From an uncultured Clostridia bacterium (GTDB lineage: Bacteria > Bacillota > Clostridia > Christensenellales > CAG-1252), in NCBI GenBank assembly GCA_946626795.1, contig CAMOUZ010000009.1, forward strand, positions 1 to 21,453: a DNA stretch of 21,453 nt. The letters run 5' to 3'. The first letter of the stretch is position 1; each line of letters starts with the position of its first letter. Shown piece after piece: positions 12,364 to 20,573 of this stretch. Position numbers and translations under genes: made by a program. The notes under the pieces are model-generated. The model was not told the DNA's origin. It made no database searches and saw nothing but the letters and a program-made list of their open reading frames with translations.

Positions 12364-13845
12364 ATGGAAGAAACGACGACCTTAGAGAACGTACAAGAAG
12401 CAAAGAGAGTCCGCCTCGCGAAATTGCAGACTCTCGTGGACGCGGGCGCGGATCCTTTCACGGAAGTGAAATTCGACAAGACCCATTCCTCCGCGGAGAT
12501 CAAGGCAAATGCCGAGACCCTTTTCGAGAAAGAAGTCACCATCGCGGGCAGGCTGGTGTCCCGCCGCATCATGGGCAAGGCGAGCTTCGCTCACCTTTTG
12601 GACGGCGACGGCAAGATCCAGATCTATGTGCGCCGCGACGACATCGGCGAAGCGGAATACATGAGCTTCAAACAGCTCGACATCGGCGACATCATCGGCG
12701 TGACGGGCTTCGTCTTCACCACGCAGACGGGCGAGATCAGCGTGCATGCGAAGAGCTATAAGCTCCTCTCCAAGTCCCTCCTCCCCCTCCCCGAGAAGTT
12801 CCACGGTCTGCAAGATACGGACCTACGCTATCGTCAGCGCTATGTGGACCTCATCGCGAATCCCGAGGTGAAGGACGTCTTCATTAAGCGCAGCAAAATC
12901 ATCTCCACGATCCGCGAAGTCCTCGACAAGAAAGGCTTCATCGAGGTGGAGACCCCCGTTTTGAACACCCTCGCAGGCGGCGCGAACGCGCGCCCTTTCG
13001 TCACGCATCACAATACGTTGGACATCGATATGTATATGCGTATCGCCACGGAGCTTCATTTGAAGCGCTGCATCGTGGGCGGCTTCGAGAAGGTCTATGA
13101 GATCGGGAGGCAGTTCCGCAACGAGGGAATGGACACCAAACACAATCCCGAGTTCACGACCATCGAGCTTTATCAAGCCTACGTGGACTATCAAGAGATG
13201 ATGCGTATCACCGAGGAGCTTTACACCGCCGCCGCGATGAAAGTGAACGGTTCGCTCGACCTCACCTATCAAGGGCAAGAGCTCCATCTTCAAACGCCGT
13301 GGGAGCGCCTCACGATGGTGGAAGCCGTGAAGAAATACACGGGAATGGACTTTGACCATGACGATCTTCCCTCCCTCATCGAGCGCGGGAACAAAATGGG
13401 CCTCGACATGGCGCCGGACACCTCTTGGGGCAACGCGCTTTACAATATCTTCGACGCTTTCGTGGAGGAGAAGCTCATGGGCCCCGTCTTCATCACGGAT
13501 TATCCCGTGGAAGTCAGCCCCCTCGCAAAGAGGAAGCCCTCCGACCCGCGTCTCACCGAGAGATTTGAGTTCTTCATCTTCGCTTCCGAAGGCGGCAATG
13601 CTTTCAGCGAGCTGAATGACCCCATCGATCAAAGGAAGCGCTTTGAGGCGCAGATGGCGGCGAAGGCGAAGGGCGACGAAGAAGCCCAGCCCTATGACGA
13701 GGATTTCTGCACGGCGCTGGAATACGGCATGCCCCCGACGGGCGGCCTCGGCATCGGCATCGACAGAATGGTGATGTTCCTCACGGATTCCCGCTCCATT
13801 CGCGACGTCCTCTTATTCCCGACGATGAAGCCGGAGAAGAAATAA
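12364..13845 (+). CDS. lysS: lysyl-tRNA synthetase, class II
   Basis: The protein has 493 residues, in the normal range. The anticodon-binding OB domain (about 50-150) includes VTIAGRLVSRRIMGKASFAHLLDGDGKIQIYV. The catalytic domain has motif 1 GFIEVETPVL (191-200), motif 2 FRNEGMDTKHNPEFT (251-265) and motif 3 GLGIGIDRMVMFLTDS (461-476). It charges tRNA-Lys. The ATG at 12364 follows AGGAGA. A frame starting at 12298 would add residues read through the leader hairpin and is not used. It is probably expressed with greA and ends at a strong terminator. Confidence 0.97.
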   Translation: MEETTTLENVQEAKRVRLAKLQTLVDAGADPFTEVKFDKTHSSAEIKANAETLFEKEVTIAGRLVSRRIMGKASFAHLLDGDGKIQIYVRRDDIGEAEYMSFKQLDIGDIIGVTGFVFTTQTGEISVHAKSYKLLSKSLLPLPEKFHGLQDTDLRYRQRYVDLIANPEVKDVFIKRSKIISTIREVLDKKGFIEVETPVLNTLAGGANARPFVTHHNTLDIDMYMRIATELHLKRCIVGGFEKVYEIGRQFRNEGMDTKHNPEFTTIELYQAYVDYQEMMRITEELYTAAAMKVNGSLDLTYQGQELHLQTPWERLTMVEAVKKYTGMDFDHDDLPSLIERGNKMGLDMAPDTSWGNALYNIFDAFVEEKLMGPVFITDYPVEVSPLAKRKPSDPRLTERFEFFIFASEGGNAFSELNDPIDQRKRFEAQMAAKAKGDEEAQPYDEDFCTALEYGMPPTGGLGIGIDRMVMFLTDSRSIRDVLLFPTMKPEKK

Positions 13846-13862
13846 TCAAGCTCAGTTATGCG

Positions 13863-13891
13863 GCGCGGCGAGAAATCGCCGCGCTTTTTTT
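13863..13891 (+). terminator. intrinsic terminator of lysS
   Basis: GCGCGGCGA (13863-13871), GAAA loop, TCGCCGCGC (13876-13884), then seven T. A perfect 9 bp G+C-rich stem. Confidence 0.95.
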
Positions 13892-13937
13892 ATCGCCGCT
13901 CATTCTCCTCTTTTATTCCGACATTCTCTTCGCGTAT

Positions 13938-13960
13938 AAAAAAACCATCTTGAAAGATGG
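13938..13960 (-). terminator. intrinsic terminator of the patatin operon
   Basis: On the minus strand CCATCTT pairs with AAGATGG across a very small loop, followed by seven T. It lies 26 bp after the stop codon of the patatin-like gene and faces the lysS terminator. Confidence 0.85.
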
Positions 13961-13986
13961 CTTCGGAGCTTTCTTGCCCTCCTCCC

Positions 13987-14859
13987 TTACAGCTCTTTCC
14001 TTCCGAAAAGGTTCCAAAAGATATTATTACACAGCGTCGCGAGGGAGTCCGCCGCATGGGCTTTCTTGCGCTCCGCCATCTTCCTTTGATAAAAGGCGAT
14101 CACACGACTCCTGAGCTCTTCCTTGCTCTCCACCCCTGCAAAGATCTCCGTGAAGACCTCTTTCGCGAGGGTATAGCCCTCGTCGAACCATTTCGCCACC
14201 CGCTTCCGATCGAATTTATAATGGTCGATCACCTTGCAAAGCCCCAAATTCACGACGTAATCGAAGACGACCTTCCCGCCCGCAAAGCTCTCCTCCGGCG
14301 GAGTGTATTTGGGGTCGGAATGAAGGATCAGGATCATATCGAGATCCTCTTCGTAAAAAAGCGGATAGACGGGGATATTATCGAGGAGCCCGCCGTCGAG
14401 CCGCCGCCTCTTCACAGAGCGGAGCTTGGGCACGAGGAAGGGGAAAGACGCCGCTTGATAGAAAAGATCCTTCCAATCTTCCTTATAAGCCCCCTCGATC
14501 TTCCAATACTCGATGAGGGGCTTCTTCGGATCGCTCGTCGAGAGATAAAAAGGGCAGTCCAAAAAGTCCGTCTCTTTCAGCACTTTGTCGATATACTTGG
14601 GAAGCAGATCATCCTTGCGGAGCGCGCGGAACATGGACCAAAGACCGCCCGTCGGGAGGTTCTTCCAGCATTCTTCGAGCACGTCCAGCTTGTCCGTGGC
14701 GTAAGAATAGGCATTCAGGACGCCCACGGAGGACGCCGAGATCACCTTAATGCTGTCCTTCGGCAGGACTTCGGAGAGCGCTTTCAAAGCGCCCGCGTGA
14801 TATGAGCCGACCGCGTTTCCGCCGGATACGACCAGTCCGATCTTGATGCCTTCTGTCAT
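13987..14859 (-). CDS. patatin-like phospholipase
   Basis: The protein has 290 residues. The N-terminal glycine-rich loop is LVVSGGNAVGSYHAGALKAL (9-28), the oxyanion-hole region of patatins. The nucleophile elbow ISASSVGVLNAY (40-51) aligns with GxSxGxxNA, with S44 as the likely catalytic Ser; the first Gly is replaced by Ala (A42-S43-S44-V45-G46). The catalytic Asp lies in RRRLDGGLLDNIPV (D155). Such enzymes hydrolyse acyl chains of membrane lipids. There is no signal peptide, so it acts inside the cell or at the inner membrane face. Its ATG overlaps the stop codon of the preceding zinc-ribbon membrane protein by ATGA, so it is translationally coupled to it. Confidence 0.88.
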   Translation of the reverse strand: MTEGIKIGLVVSGGNAVGSYHAGALKALSEVLPKDSIKVISASSVGVLNAYSYATDKLDVLEECWKNLPTGGLWSMFRALRKDDLLPKYIDKVLKETDFLDCPFYLSTSDPKKPLIEYWKIEGAYKEDWKDLFYQAASFPFLVPKLRSVKRRRLDGGLLDNIPVYPLFYEEDLDMILILHSDPKYTPPEESFAGGKVVFDYVVNLGLCKVIDHYKFDRKRVAKWFDEGYTLAKEVFTEIFAGVESKEELRSRVIAFYQRKMAERKKAHAADSLATLCNNIFWNLFGRKEL

Positions 14860-15524
14860 TTTATAATGGTGCGGAACTTATCCTTCAAGCAGAAGAGCAT
14901 ATAAATGGAGTAATTCGCGAAGACGGACGCGACGATGGCGAAGGAGGTGATAATGAGCACGCGACTCACCGCATCCGCCGTGACGACAGAGGTCTCCATC
15001 AGGATGAGAAGCGTCGCCCCCATAAGCGCAAGCAATATCTCGCTGAAAAAGAGGGACACCCGCTTCGTATTCGGCAGGAAAAAGACGATGCAAACCGCGA
15101 GATTGATCGCGATGAGGAAAGCGGGGAGATAATATCCATACATCCACCAGCCCTTAAAGAAGAGGAACTGCAAGGCGCTCGCGCCCGCGAAATGGAGCAA
15201 CGCAAGCCGTCTTATGCCGGAGGCGACGGACGTATAACCCAGCATCATCGAGAAAACGAAATAAAGCGTGAAGATTCCGACGATGGGGAAGGCGGACCAA
15301 AGCTTGCCGATCCCCGTGGAAAGATTTACGATCAAGGAGACGATGGCGACATTTACCGCGATGATCAGGCAGATCTGCATGATATTGCAGTCGATCCTGC
15401 CGATCTTATAGGTCTTCGTTGTCAAACTTTTGAGTTTCTTACAGCCGACATACACCTCTTTCCCGCAAAGGGGGCAGGTGTCGGTCACGCCGTTAAAGAT
15501 CATTCCGCAATGTGGACACTTCAT
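14856..15524 (-). CDS. zinc-ribbon multi-pass membrane protein (DUF6320-like)
   Basis: The protein has 222 residues. A zinc ribbon of four Cys lies at the N-terminus (CPHC at 3-6, CPLC at 17-20), followed by a short basic linker and about six hydrophobic helices between residues 48 and 215. Cysteine spacing, length and helix count resemble the DUF6320 family, from memory. The partner downstream, a patatin-like lipase, begins inside the stop codon of this gene (ATGA), so the two proteins are made together and may work together at the membrane. The function is unknown. The ribosome binding site is poor (GAAGAAAAG); a better GGAGGAAG lies about 46 nt upstream but no in-frame start uses it. Confidence 0.8.
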   Translation of the reverse strand: MKCPHCGMIFNGVTDTCPLCGKEVYVGCKKLKSLTTKTYKIGRIDCNIMQICLIIAVNVAIVSLIVNLSTGIGKLWSAFPIVGIFTLYFVFSMMLGYTSVASGIRRLALLHFAGASALQFLFFKGWWMYGYYLPAFLIAINLAVCIVFFLPNTKRVSLFFSEILLALMGATLLILMETSVVTADAVSRVLIITSFAIVASVFANYSIYMLFCLKDKFRTIIK

Positions 15525-15617
15525 CTTTTCTTCGCGCCGAAGCGAGCCGCATCAAGCCGCCTCGGGCTTCCTCCGTGTTGTTTTTTGTCAAATTTTGAGG
15601 AAAAATGCCATAACTAA

Positions 15618-15647
15618 AGTGTATCACGCCCGCGCGTCCCTTGTCAA
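15618..15647 (-). promoter_or_regulatory. promoter of the zinc-ribbon / patatin operon
   Basis: On the minus strand TTGACA (15642-15647) and TACACT (15618-15623) are separated by 18 bp. The leader is about 90 nt and contains an unused GGAGGAAG. Confidence 0.7.
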
Positions 15648-15662
15648 TACGCGAAGACAGAA

Positions 15663-15737
15663 GCGGAGGGGCGGCATAAATCCTCTCCGCGATATAAATC
15701 CCTATCGGGATCTGTGATATGCCCTGCGATGCGATAT
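15663..15737. repeat. hairpin cluster punctuated by GATAT
   Basis: GCGGAGGGG (15663-15671) pairs with CCTCTCCGC (15682-15690) with one wobble. Then GATAT occurs at 15691, 15716 and 15733, with ATCCC-TATC-GGGAT lying between the first two. This is the look of an intergenic palindromic repeat element. It lies between a terminator and a promoter, so no transcript role is evident. Confidence 0.4.
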
Positions 15738-15742
15738 TTCCC

Positions 15743-15772
15743 AAAAAAAAGATACGCCCCAAAAGGGGCGTA
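15743..15772 (-). terminator. intrinsic terminator of the lipoprotein / flavoprotein transcript
   Basis: On the minus strand TACGCCCC pairs with GGGGCGTA (8 bp, TTTT loop), followed by ATC and eight T. Confidence 0.9.
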
Positions 15773-15802
15773 AAAATTTTTGATTTTCGCTTGAAAGCGG
15801 AT

Positions 15803-16420
15803 TTATCTCACAAACGGCGTCCTGACGACCTCTTCGCTCTCGGGCAAGCCGAAGGCTTCTTTCCCCAGCGCAATAGACTTCATCAAGAAGACCATATTGC
15901 GGACGACGAAACGGGCGTTTTGGAGACCTTCTTCGTCCTCTCGGATCTCCCCGGGCGCTCTGCCGAATCCGTTATTCCAATATCTGCCGCTGACGACGGG
16001 CATTTGATTGATGGTGAAATACTTATTCAGCACGTCGAAGGACGCAACGGTGCCCGCCCTTCTCGCCACGGCGAAGGCGGCGCCGACTTTCATCCGAAGG
16101 TCACAGTTCGCGCTCATAAAGAGCCTGTCCAAGAGGCTGATAAGGCTCCCATTCGGCGAGGCGTAATACACGGGAGAGGCGACGAGCATTCCGTCCGCGC
16201 TCGCGAGCTCTTTCGCAAGGCGCGGGACGTCGTCCCCGATCACGCACTCTCCTTTTTTCTGACAGCCGCCGCAAGCCATGCAGCCGCGGATGTCCTTCAC
16301 GCCGACGTCATAGCGGATGACCTCCACGCCCGCCTCCTCGAAGACGCGGGTGGCTTCCTTGATGAGCAAAGCGGAGTTTCCGTCCTTACGCGGGCTTCCA
16401 TTGATGATGAGCACTTTCAT
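15803..16420 (-). CDS. NADPH-dependent FMN reductase / iron-sulfur flavoprotein family
   Basis: The protein has 205 residues with a flavodoxin-like fold. It begins MKVLIINGSPRKDGNSALL; residues 8-17 form the phosphate loop for FMN. A cysteine cluster GCMACGGCQKKGECVIGDD (C47, C50, C53, C59) follows, as in archaeal and clostridial iron-sulfur flavoproteins. Then comes SPVYYASPNGSLISLLDRLF (82-101), the flavin-contact and dimer segment. Such proteins shuttle electrons or reduce quinones and other small acceptors in the cytoplasm; the substrate is unknown. AGGAGAGG precedes the ATG. It lies 82 bp downstream of a lipoprotein gene on the same strand with no clear promoter between, so one transcript is likely. 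Confidence 0.88.
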   Translation of the reverse strand: MKVLIINGSPRKDGNSALLIKEATRVFEEAGVEVIRYDVGVKDIRGCMACGGCQKKGECVIGDDVPRLAKELASADGMLVASPVYYASPNGSLISLLDRLFMSANCDLRMKVGAAFAVARRAGTVASFDVLNKYFTINQMPVVSGRYWNNGFGRAPGEIREDEEGLQNARFVVRNMVFLMKSIALGKEAFGLPESEEVVRTPFVR

Positions 16421-16501
16421 TTTCCTCTCCTTCGGCGGTCTCCCGCCCTCTCATTTCTTCGGAAATATCCGATGTTTTCGCCTTAATCCCATTCCTTCGG
16501 A

Positions 16502-17260
16502 TCACATCCAATTTCCCGCGCGAGCGCCGAATTCCGTCAGGATCTCCATCCATTCTTCCACGGTGTAGGGGCTCTCTGCATAAGTGCCGGGCACGGGACG
16601 AAGGAAGGGCTCGCCCGCCACTTTCTCAAAGCGGTAATTCGTGAAGCTGGCGGCATAGGTCTCCGAGCTCCTCACGCCGTTTTCGTCTTCCGAATTGAAG
16701 GTGGCGGAGACTTTCACGAGGTTCTCGTCGTCATACCAAAAATGATATTGATCGCCGTTATAGTCGAAGGAATAATGATAGACCTCCGTGTCGCCGAGCG
16801 TCTCCTTCTCCGCCTTGGTGATGAAAGCGGCGACGGTGACGAGCATGATATTCTTCGTCACGACGTAAAGCAGGTTGCTGTCGTCGGTGTAGGGAACGTC
16901 CTCCGTTTTGACGTACGTGCCGGTGCGGACATTCAAGAGTGTGGTCGTCTCGCAGAACTCGTATTTGCAGTTATCCGCGAAGAGCTTCCTGTACGTCACC
17001 CCTTTCAAGGCGGGATCGGAGAATGTATAAGCATATTCGTCCCCTTTCTTGAAGCAAGAGAGGTCGATGGAGCTCGTCACTTCGCTCTTTGTGATTTCGA
17101 GATGCATGTCGAAAGAAAGCTCCGTGGCGGCTTTTAATTTCCTATGGAAGCCGAGCTCCGCGCCTTTCACCTTGCGCACGAGGTCGCATCCGCCGAGGAT
17201 GACGGAGCACGCCAATACAAAAACGATGATGCAAATGATGATCTTAGCTGTCTTTTTCAT
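16502..17260 (-). CDS. putative lipoprotein of unknown function
   Basis: The protein has 252 residues. The signal peptide MKKTAKIIICIIVFVLACSV ends in the lipobox LGGC (C25), so the mature protein is lipid-anchored outside the membrane. The mature part is predicted beta-rich with FDMHLEITKSEVTSSIDLSCF, YHYSFDYNGDQYHFWYDDENLVKVSATF and a tail EEWMEILTEFGARAGNWM. The pattern of strands resembles lipoproteins of the LolA/LppX-like convex-sheet type, but I cannot confirm this. AAAAGGAGATAAGA precedes the ATG, and a TTGCC-AAAA-GGCAA hairpin lies just before that ribosome binding site. It diverges from the esterase lipoprotein and leads into the flavoprotein gene. Confidence 0.8.
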   Translation of the reverse strand: MKKTAKIIICIIVFVLACSVILGGCDLVRKVKGAELGFHRKLKAATELSFDMHLEITKSEVTSSIDLSCFKKGDEYAYTFSDPALKGVTYRKLFADNCKYEFCETTTLLNVRTGTYVKTEDVPYTDDSNLLYVVTKNIMLVTVAAFITKAEKETLGDTEVYHYSFDYNGDQYHFWYDDENLVKVSATFNSEDENGVRSSETYAASFTNYRFEKVAGEPFLRPVPGTYAESPYTVEEWMEILTEFGARAGNWM

Positions 17261-17322
17261 TCTTATCTCCTTTTGCCTTTTGGCAAACTTTGTCCTTATC
17301 CGCGCCGCGAGTCGCTTTCTTC

Positions 17323-17351
17323 ATTATACCCCTTCTTCCCTTTTCTTTCAA
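17323..17351 (-). promoter_or_regulatory. promoter of the lipoprotein / flavoprotein transcript
   Basis: TTGAAA (17346-17351) and TATAAT (17323-17328) on the minus strand, 17 bp apart. Confidence 0.8.
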
Positions 17352-17400
17352 CCCTTTCGGGCGATCTCACGCCCTTTTCTCCGAAATTCGTCCGCCCGTC

Positions 17401-17429
17401 TTGAAATCCGCGCGGAAAACGTGTATAGT
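17401..17429 (+). promoter_or_regulatory. promoter of the sialate O-acetylesterase gene
   Basis: TTGAAA (17401-17406) and TATAGT (17424-17429), 17 bp apart, 50 bp from the divergent lipoprotein promoter. The leader holds the hairpin TTTCGC-TTTTTT-GCGAAA (17456-17473) before the GAGGTG ribosome binding site. Confidence 0.75.
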
Positions 17430-17501
17430 ATAGATAACCGACATTGCGCGCGGCTTTTCGCTTTTTTGCGAAATGCGGCGGCGATTTTTACGAGGTGCGT
17501 T

Positions 17502-20390
17502 ATGAAAAAGATCCTTTCGATAGTATTATTGTCTTTCCTCGCCGTCTGTCTTTTCGCGGTCGGCGGCTGCAAGAAAAAGGAGGCTACTTTGGAAAAAGAC
17601 GTCATCACGATCCACGGACAGGTGGGAGACAAAACAACGGTGAATCCCGTCTTTGATTGGACGAATGAAAAGGGGGACTCCTCTTTCGCTTTCCTCATCA
17701 AAGACGACGAGGACAAGACCGTCCTTGAAGACGAGGCGCAGGGGACGCATTACGAGCTCACGAAATGCCTCGACTACGGCACGAAATACACCGTTGTCAT
17801 TCGCGGCGCTTCGAGCGGGGAGGAGCATAGCGCCTCTTTCGAGACGCTTGCGGGCACGGGCACGCCTCGCCTCACGGTGTCGAGCCTCTCGCTCTCCGAG
17901 CCTTATAAGTCCTATATGGTCCTCCAAAGAGGGCGGGAGATCACGGTCAAGGGGTCGGCGCGGGAGCATACGCTCATCACGCTGGACTTCCTCGGCGCTC
18001 TCCGTTACGCCGTCTCGGACGAAAAGGGCGCTTTCTCTTTCACTCTGCCCGCGATGGAGGCGAATGCCACCCCGTCGGACATGGAATTCCGCCTCTTGAA
18101 AGAGAAAAAGCTCGTGCTCCGCGACGTGCTCGTCGGCGACGTTTATCTCGTGAGCGGTCAGTCCAATATCCAGCGCACCGTTTTGCAGTCCGACTGCCGA
18201 GACGAAGACATCACGGCGGCAGCGGCGGCTGACGTCCGATATTTCAAAATGGACCTCGAAAATACCTCCTCCACCCCCTTGGACACGATCAAAGGCGGAG
18301 AATGGTTCAAGATGTCGGAGGGAGACGAGACCTATAAGAACTATTCCGCCATCTCCTTTATGCTCGGCTCGATGCTCGGGACGGCGCTCGCGGAGAGTAA
18401 GGTGCCCGTCGGCATCGTCTGCGCCACCAAGGGAGACACAAATATCGCCGCTTGGATCGGAAAGGACTATTACGACGGCTCCATTTCCTATAAAAACGTC
18501 CATTACAATGCAAAGATTTATCCCCTCCGCAATGCCGAGTTCTGCGGCGTGGTGTGGTATCAGGGCTGCAATAATTCCGCGAGCGGCATTGCCTATAAAG
18601 ACCTCCTGAATTCTTTAAAGGCGAATTGGCGCGCCCTTTTCCGCAAGGCGGACCTCCCCTTCTATGTCGTCCAGCTTCCCGTCTTCGACGGCGACAGCGG
18701 AAATAATTACGACTTCTCTTACGTGCGCGAAGCGCAATACCTCTCCTGCGAGGAGGACGAGAACGCTTATCTCATCGCCACCTGCGACGACGGCGACCCG
18801 AAGGACATCCACCCCGTCCATAAGCGTTATATCGCCGAGCGTCTCTCGAAGTCCATCCTCTCCACCCGTTACGGCGCGGCATATCTCCCCCAAGGCCCCA
18901 CCTATCTTTCCCTTGCCGTGGAAGGCTCTCGCGCGATCGTCTCCGTGAAGAACGGCGAAGGGCTCACCTCGAACGGAGAAGAGATCCGCGGCTTCCAAGT
19001 CGCGGGCGCGGACGGCAAATATTACGCGGCGTCGGCTATGATCGAGGGCGGCAAGATCGTCGTCACCTCCCCGAAGGTGGCTTCTCCCGTCTATGTCAAA
19101 TACGGCTTCTCGAAGAGCCCCTTCTTGAATGTCTACAATAAAGACGGTTTCCTGATGAGTCCCTTCCGCACGGATAAATATAACCGCAATATCGACCTCT
19201 TGGATTATTCCGAAGACGCGAATTATCGCCTGCATCCCGACGGCTCTTCGATGGAGCATACGGTCGTCACCGAAAACGGCGAAACGGGTCTCCGCATCAC
19301 CAAGGCGGACGACGGCAAGGACTTCGGCTCCTTGATCTTGGATAAATACGCCGCCATCGGTTATAAAGAATGGGGCGTCCGTTTCAGCCTCATCGGCACG
19401 AATTCCGGCGCGAAAGTCCTCTTCCGCATCGTGGAGGGCGCGGGAGAGATCTGGGCTTATGAGATCACGGACGACTTCACGGGCAAGCGAGATTTTACGG
19501 TCTCCACCCTTGACCTCGCCTGCGTCTATAACCGCCAAGACGGGATCATCGACTATCAAAAGATCATGGACGTGGAGGTGACCATTCGCGCGGCGCATGC
19601 CGCCACCGTCACGGTGCTCGGCTTTGCGTTCGTGGACGTCGAGAAGACGGCGCCCACCGCTTTCACGATCTCCGAAGCGAGAAACGACGGACATGAATGC
19701 CTTGTCAAGTACGGACAATCCGCTTTCGCCGACGCGTATCGCGTCATTGTCTCTGCGGACGGAACGGCATTCTCCTCCCCCGTCTTCGAGAAGACCACGG
19801 ACCTTACGCAAGTCTCCTTCGACGCCTCGCTCTGCAAGGAGGGGACGACGTACTACGCAAAAGTCGTCGCGCTGAATTCCCTCGGCGAGACTCTTGCCAC
19901 GAACAGCGGCGTTCGGCTGGACGGCGTGGAAAGCCGCACCATACAATCTTTCGCCTTCGCGAGCGATGCCGCCTTGCAAGACTTCGTCAGGAAGAATATG
20001 GTGGTGCATAACGATCTCAAACTCTCGACGGACGAAAGAGGCATGAAGATCAATGTCTCCGAGAAAGGCGATTGGCTGTATTGCATCGTGAATCTCGAAC
20101 AGGGGATCACCGCGGGCTACGACGCCTTGAAATTTTATATGGATCTCAATGAATATAAGGGCAGTGGCGTAAACGTCCAGCTGCAATGCGGCGACGCAAA
20201 TTTCAGCTACGACCTGAATCGAATCTCCAAGAAAGAAGGGTATTTCGAGATCCCCCTCTCCTCCTTTACGTCCGGCGGCGCCGCCTATGACGGCAGAAAC
20301 GTGACCCGCATCGCCTTCAATTTCACAAATTACGTCGGCGGCGAGAATGACAACGTCCTCTTCCGCGACCTCGAACTCGTGAAACAATAA
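17502..20390 (+). CDS. sialate O-acetylesterase lipoprotein with added beta-sandwich domains
   Basis: The protein has 962 residues. The signal peptide ends at the lipobox VGGC (C23), giving a lipid-anchored outer-surface enzyme. A fibronectin-like domain covers about 45-118. The SGNH esterase domain covers about 205-450: VYLVSGQSNIQ with nucleophile S221, GIVCATKGDTNIAAWIG, VVWYQGCNNSASG, PFYVVQLPVF, and the D435/H437 pair in KDIHPVHKRYIAERL. These match sialate O-acetylesterases, which remove acetyl groups from sialic acid or other sugars. The family motif is usually WYQGExN; here GCNN replaces it. Downstream are a beta domain (about 450-540), a jelly-roll-like domain (to about 705), a fibronectin-III domain (about 712-805) and a C-terminal carbohydrate-binding-like domain ending LFRDLELVKQ. 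The start at 17502 follows GAGGTG and gives the signal peptide; earlier in-frame ATGs lie in the opposite gene. Confidence 0.88.
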   Translation: MKKILSIVLLSFLAVCLFAVGGCKKKEATLEKDVITIHGQVGDKTTVNPVFDWTNEKGDSSFAFLIKDDEDKTVLEDEAQGTHYELTKCLDYGTKYTVVIRGASSGEEHSASFETLAGTGTPRLTVSSLSLSEPYKSYMVLQRGREITVKGSAREHTLITLDFLGALRYAVSDEKGAFSFTLPAMEANATPSDMEFRLLKEKKLVLRDVLVGDVYLVSGQSNIQRTVLQSDCRDEDITAAAAADVRYFKMDLENTSSTPLDTIKGGEWFKMSEGDETYKNYSAISFMLGSMLGTALAESKVPVGIVCATKGDTNIAAWIGKDYYDGSISYKNVHYNAKIYPLRNAEFCGVVWYQGCNNSASGIAYKDLLNSLKANWRALFRKADLPFYVVQLPVFDGDSGNNYDFSYVREAQYLSCEEDENAYLIATCDDGDPKDIHPVHKRYIAERLSKSILSTRYGAAYLPQGPTYLSLAVEGSRAIVSVKNGEGLTSNGEEIRGFQVAGADGKYYAASAMIEGGKIVVTSPKVASPVYVKYGFSKSPFLNVYNKDGFLMSPFRTDKYNRNIDLLDYSEDANYRLHPDGSSMEHTVVTENGETGLRITKADDGKDFGSLILDKYAAIGYKEWGVRFSLIGTNSGAKVLFRIVEGAGEIWAYEITDDFTGKRDFTVSTLDLACVYNRQDGIIDYQKIMDVEVTIRAAHAATVTVLGFAFVDVEKTAPTAFTISEARNDGHECLVKYGQSAFADAYRVIVSADGTAFSSPVFEKTTDLTQVSFDASLCKEGTTYYAKVVALNSLGETLATNSGVRLDGVESRTIQSFAFASDAALQDFVRKNMVVHNDLKLSTDERGMKINVSEKGDWLYCIVNLEQGITAGYDALKFYMDLNEYKGSGVNVQLQCGDANFSYDLNRISKKEGYFEIPLSSFTSGGAAYDGRNVTRIAFNFTNYVGGENDNVLFRDLELVKQ

Positions 20391-20422
20391 AGCAGGCAAA
20401 GAATCTTTATTCTCCCACGCGA

Positions 20423-20448
20423 AAAAAGGTGGCTGTTGCCACCTTTTT
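20423..20448 (+). terminator. bidirectional intrinsic terminator
   Basis: AAAAAGGTGGC (20423-20433), TGTT loop, GCCACC plus five T (20438-20448). The A-tract on the other side lets it also stop minus-strand transcripts from the SGNH gene. Confidence 0.9.
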
Positions 20449-20491
20449 GTTTAATGTTTTTTCTTCGATTCTTTGTCTTTTTCGTCGGGCG

Positions 20492-20543
20492 AAAAAAATA
20501 TTGATCTTGGGCGGGAGGGGGTCAGTCCCCGAGCTCTGCCAAG
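20492..20543 (-). terminator. candidate terminator of the SGNH hydrolase gene
   Basis: On the minus strand CTTGG (20539-20543) pairs with CCAAG (20506-20510), enclosing a GGGG/CCCC hairpin (20517-20530). ATCAATATTTTTTT follows. The stem is interrupted, so the bidirectional terminator beyond it may do the main work. Confidence 0.45.
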
Positions 20544-20573
20544 GCCATTCGTTTTCGCGATGCAAGGAATTTT

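Noticed and set aside
12823..13632. 269-codon minus-strand frame opposite lysS
   Set aside because: The plus strand is certain lysyl-tRNA synthetase, and the minus frame has no family features.
15493..15584. Small minus-strand frame MRLASARRKDEV near a GGAGGAAG
   Set aside because: The spacing to the ATG is too long and the frame overlaps the zinc-ribbon gene start in another phase. It may explain the stray ribosome binding site but lacks support.
17049..17501. Upstream extension of the esterase
   Set aside because: It overlaps the divergent lipoprotein gene and would bury the signal peptide and lipobox.
18615..20399. 594-codon open frame on the minus strand, opposite the esterase gene
   Set aside because: It lacks recognisable domains and a ribosome binding site. 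The plus-strand frame has clear esterase motifs, and the minus frame is a product of G+C-rich codon bias.
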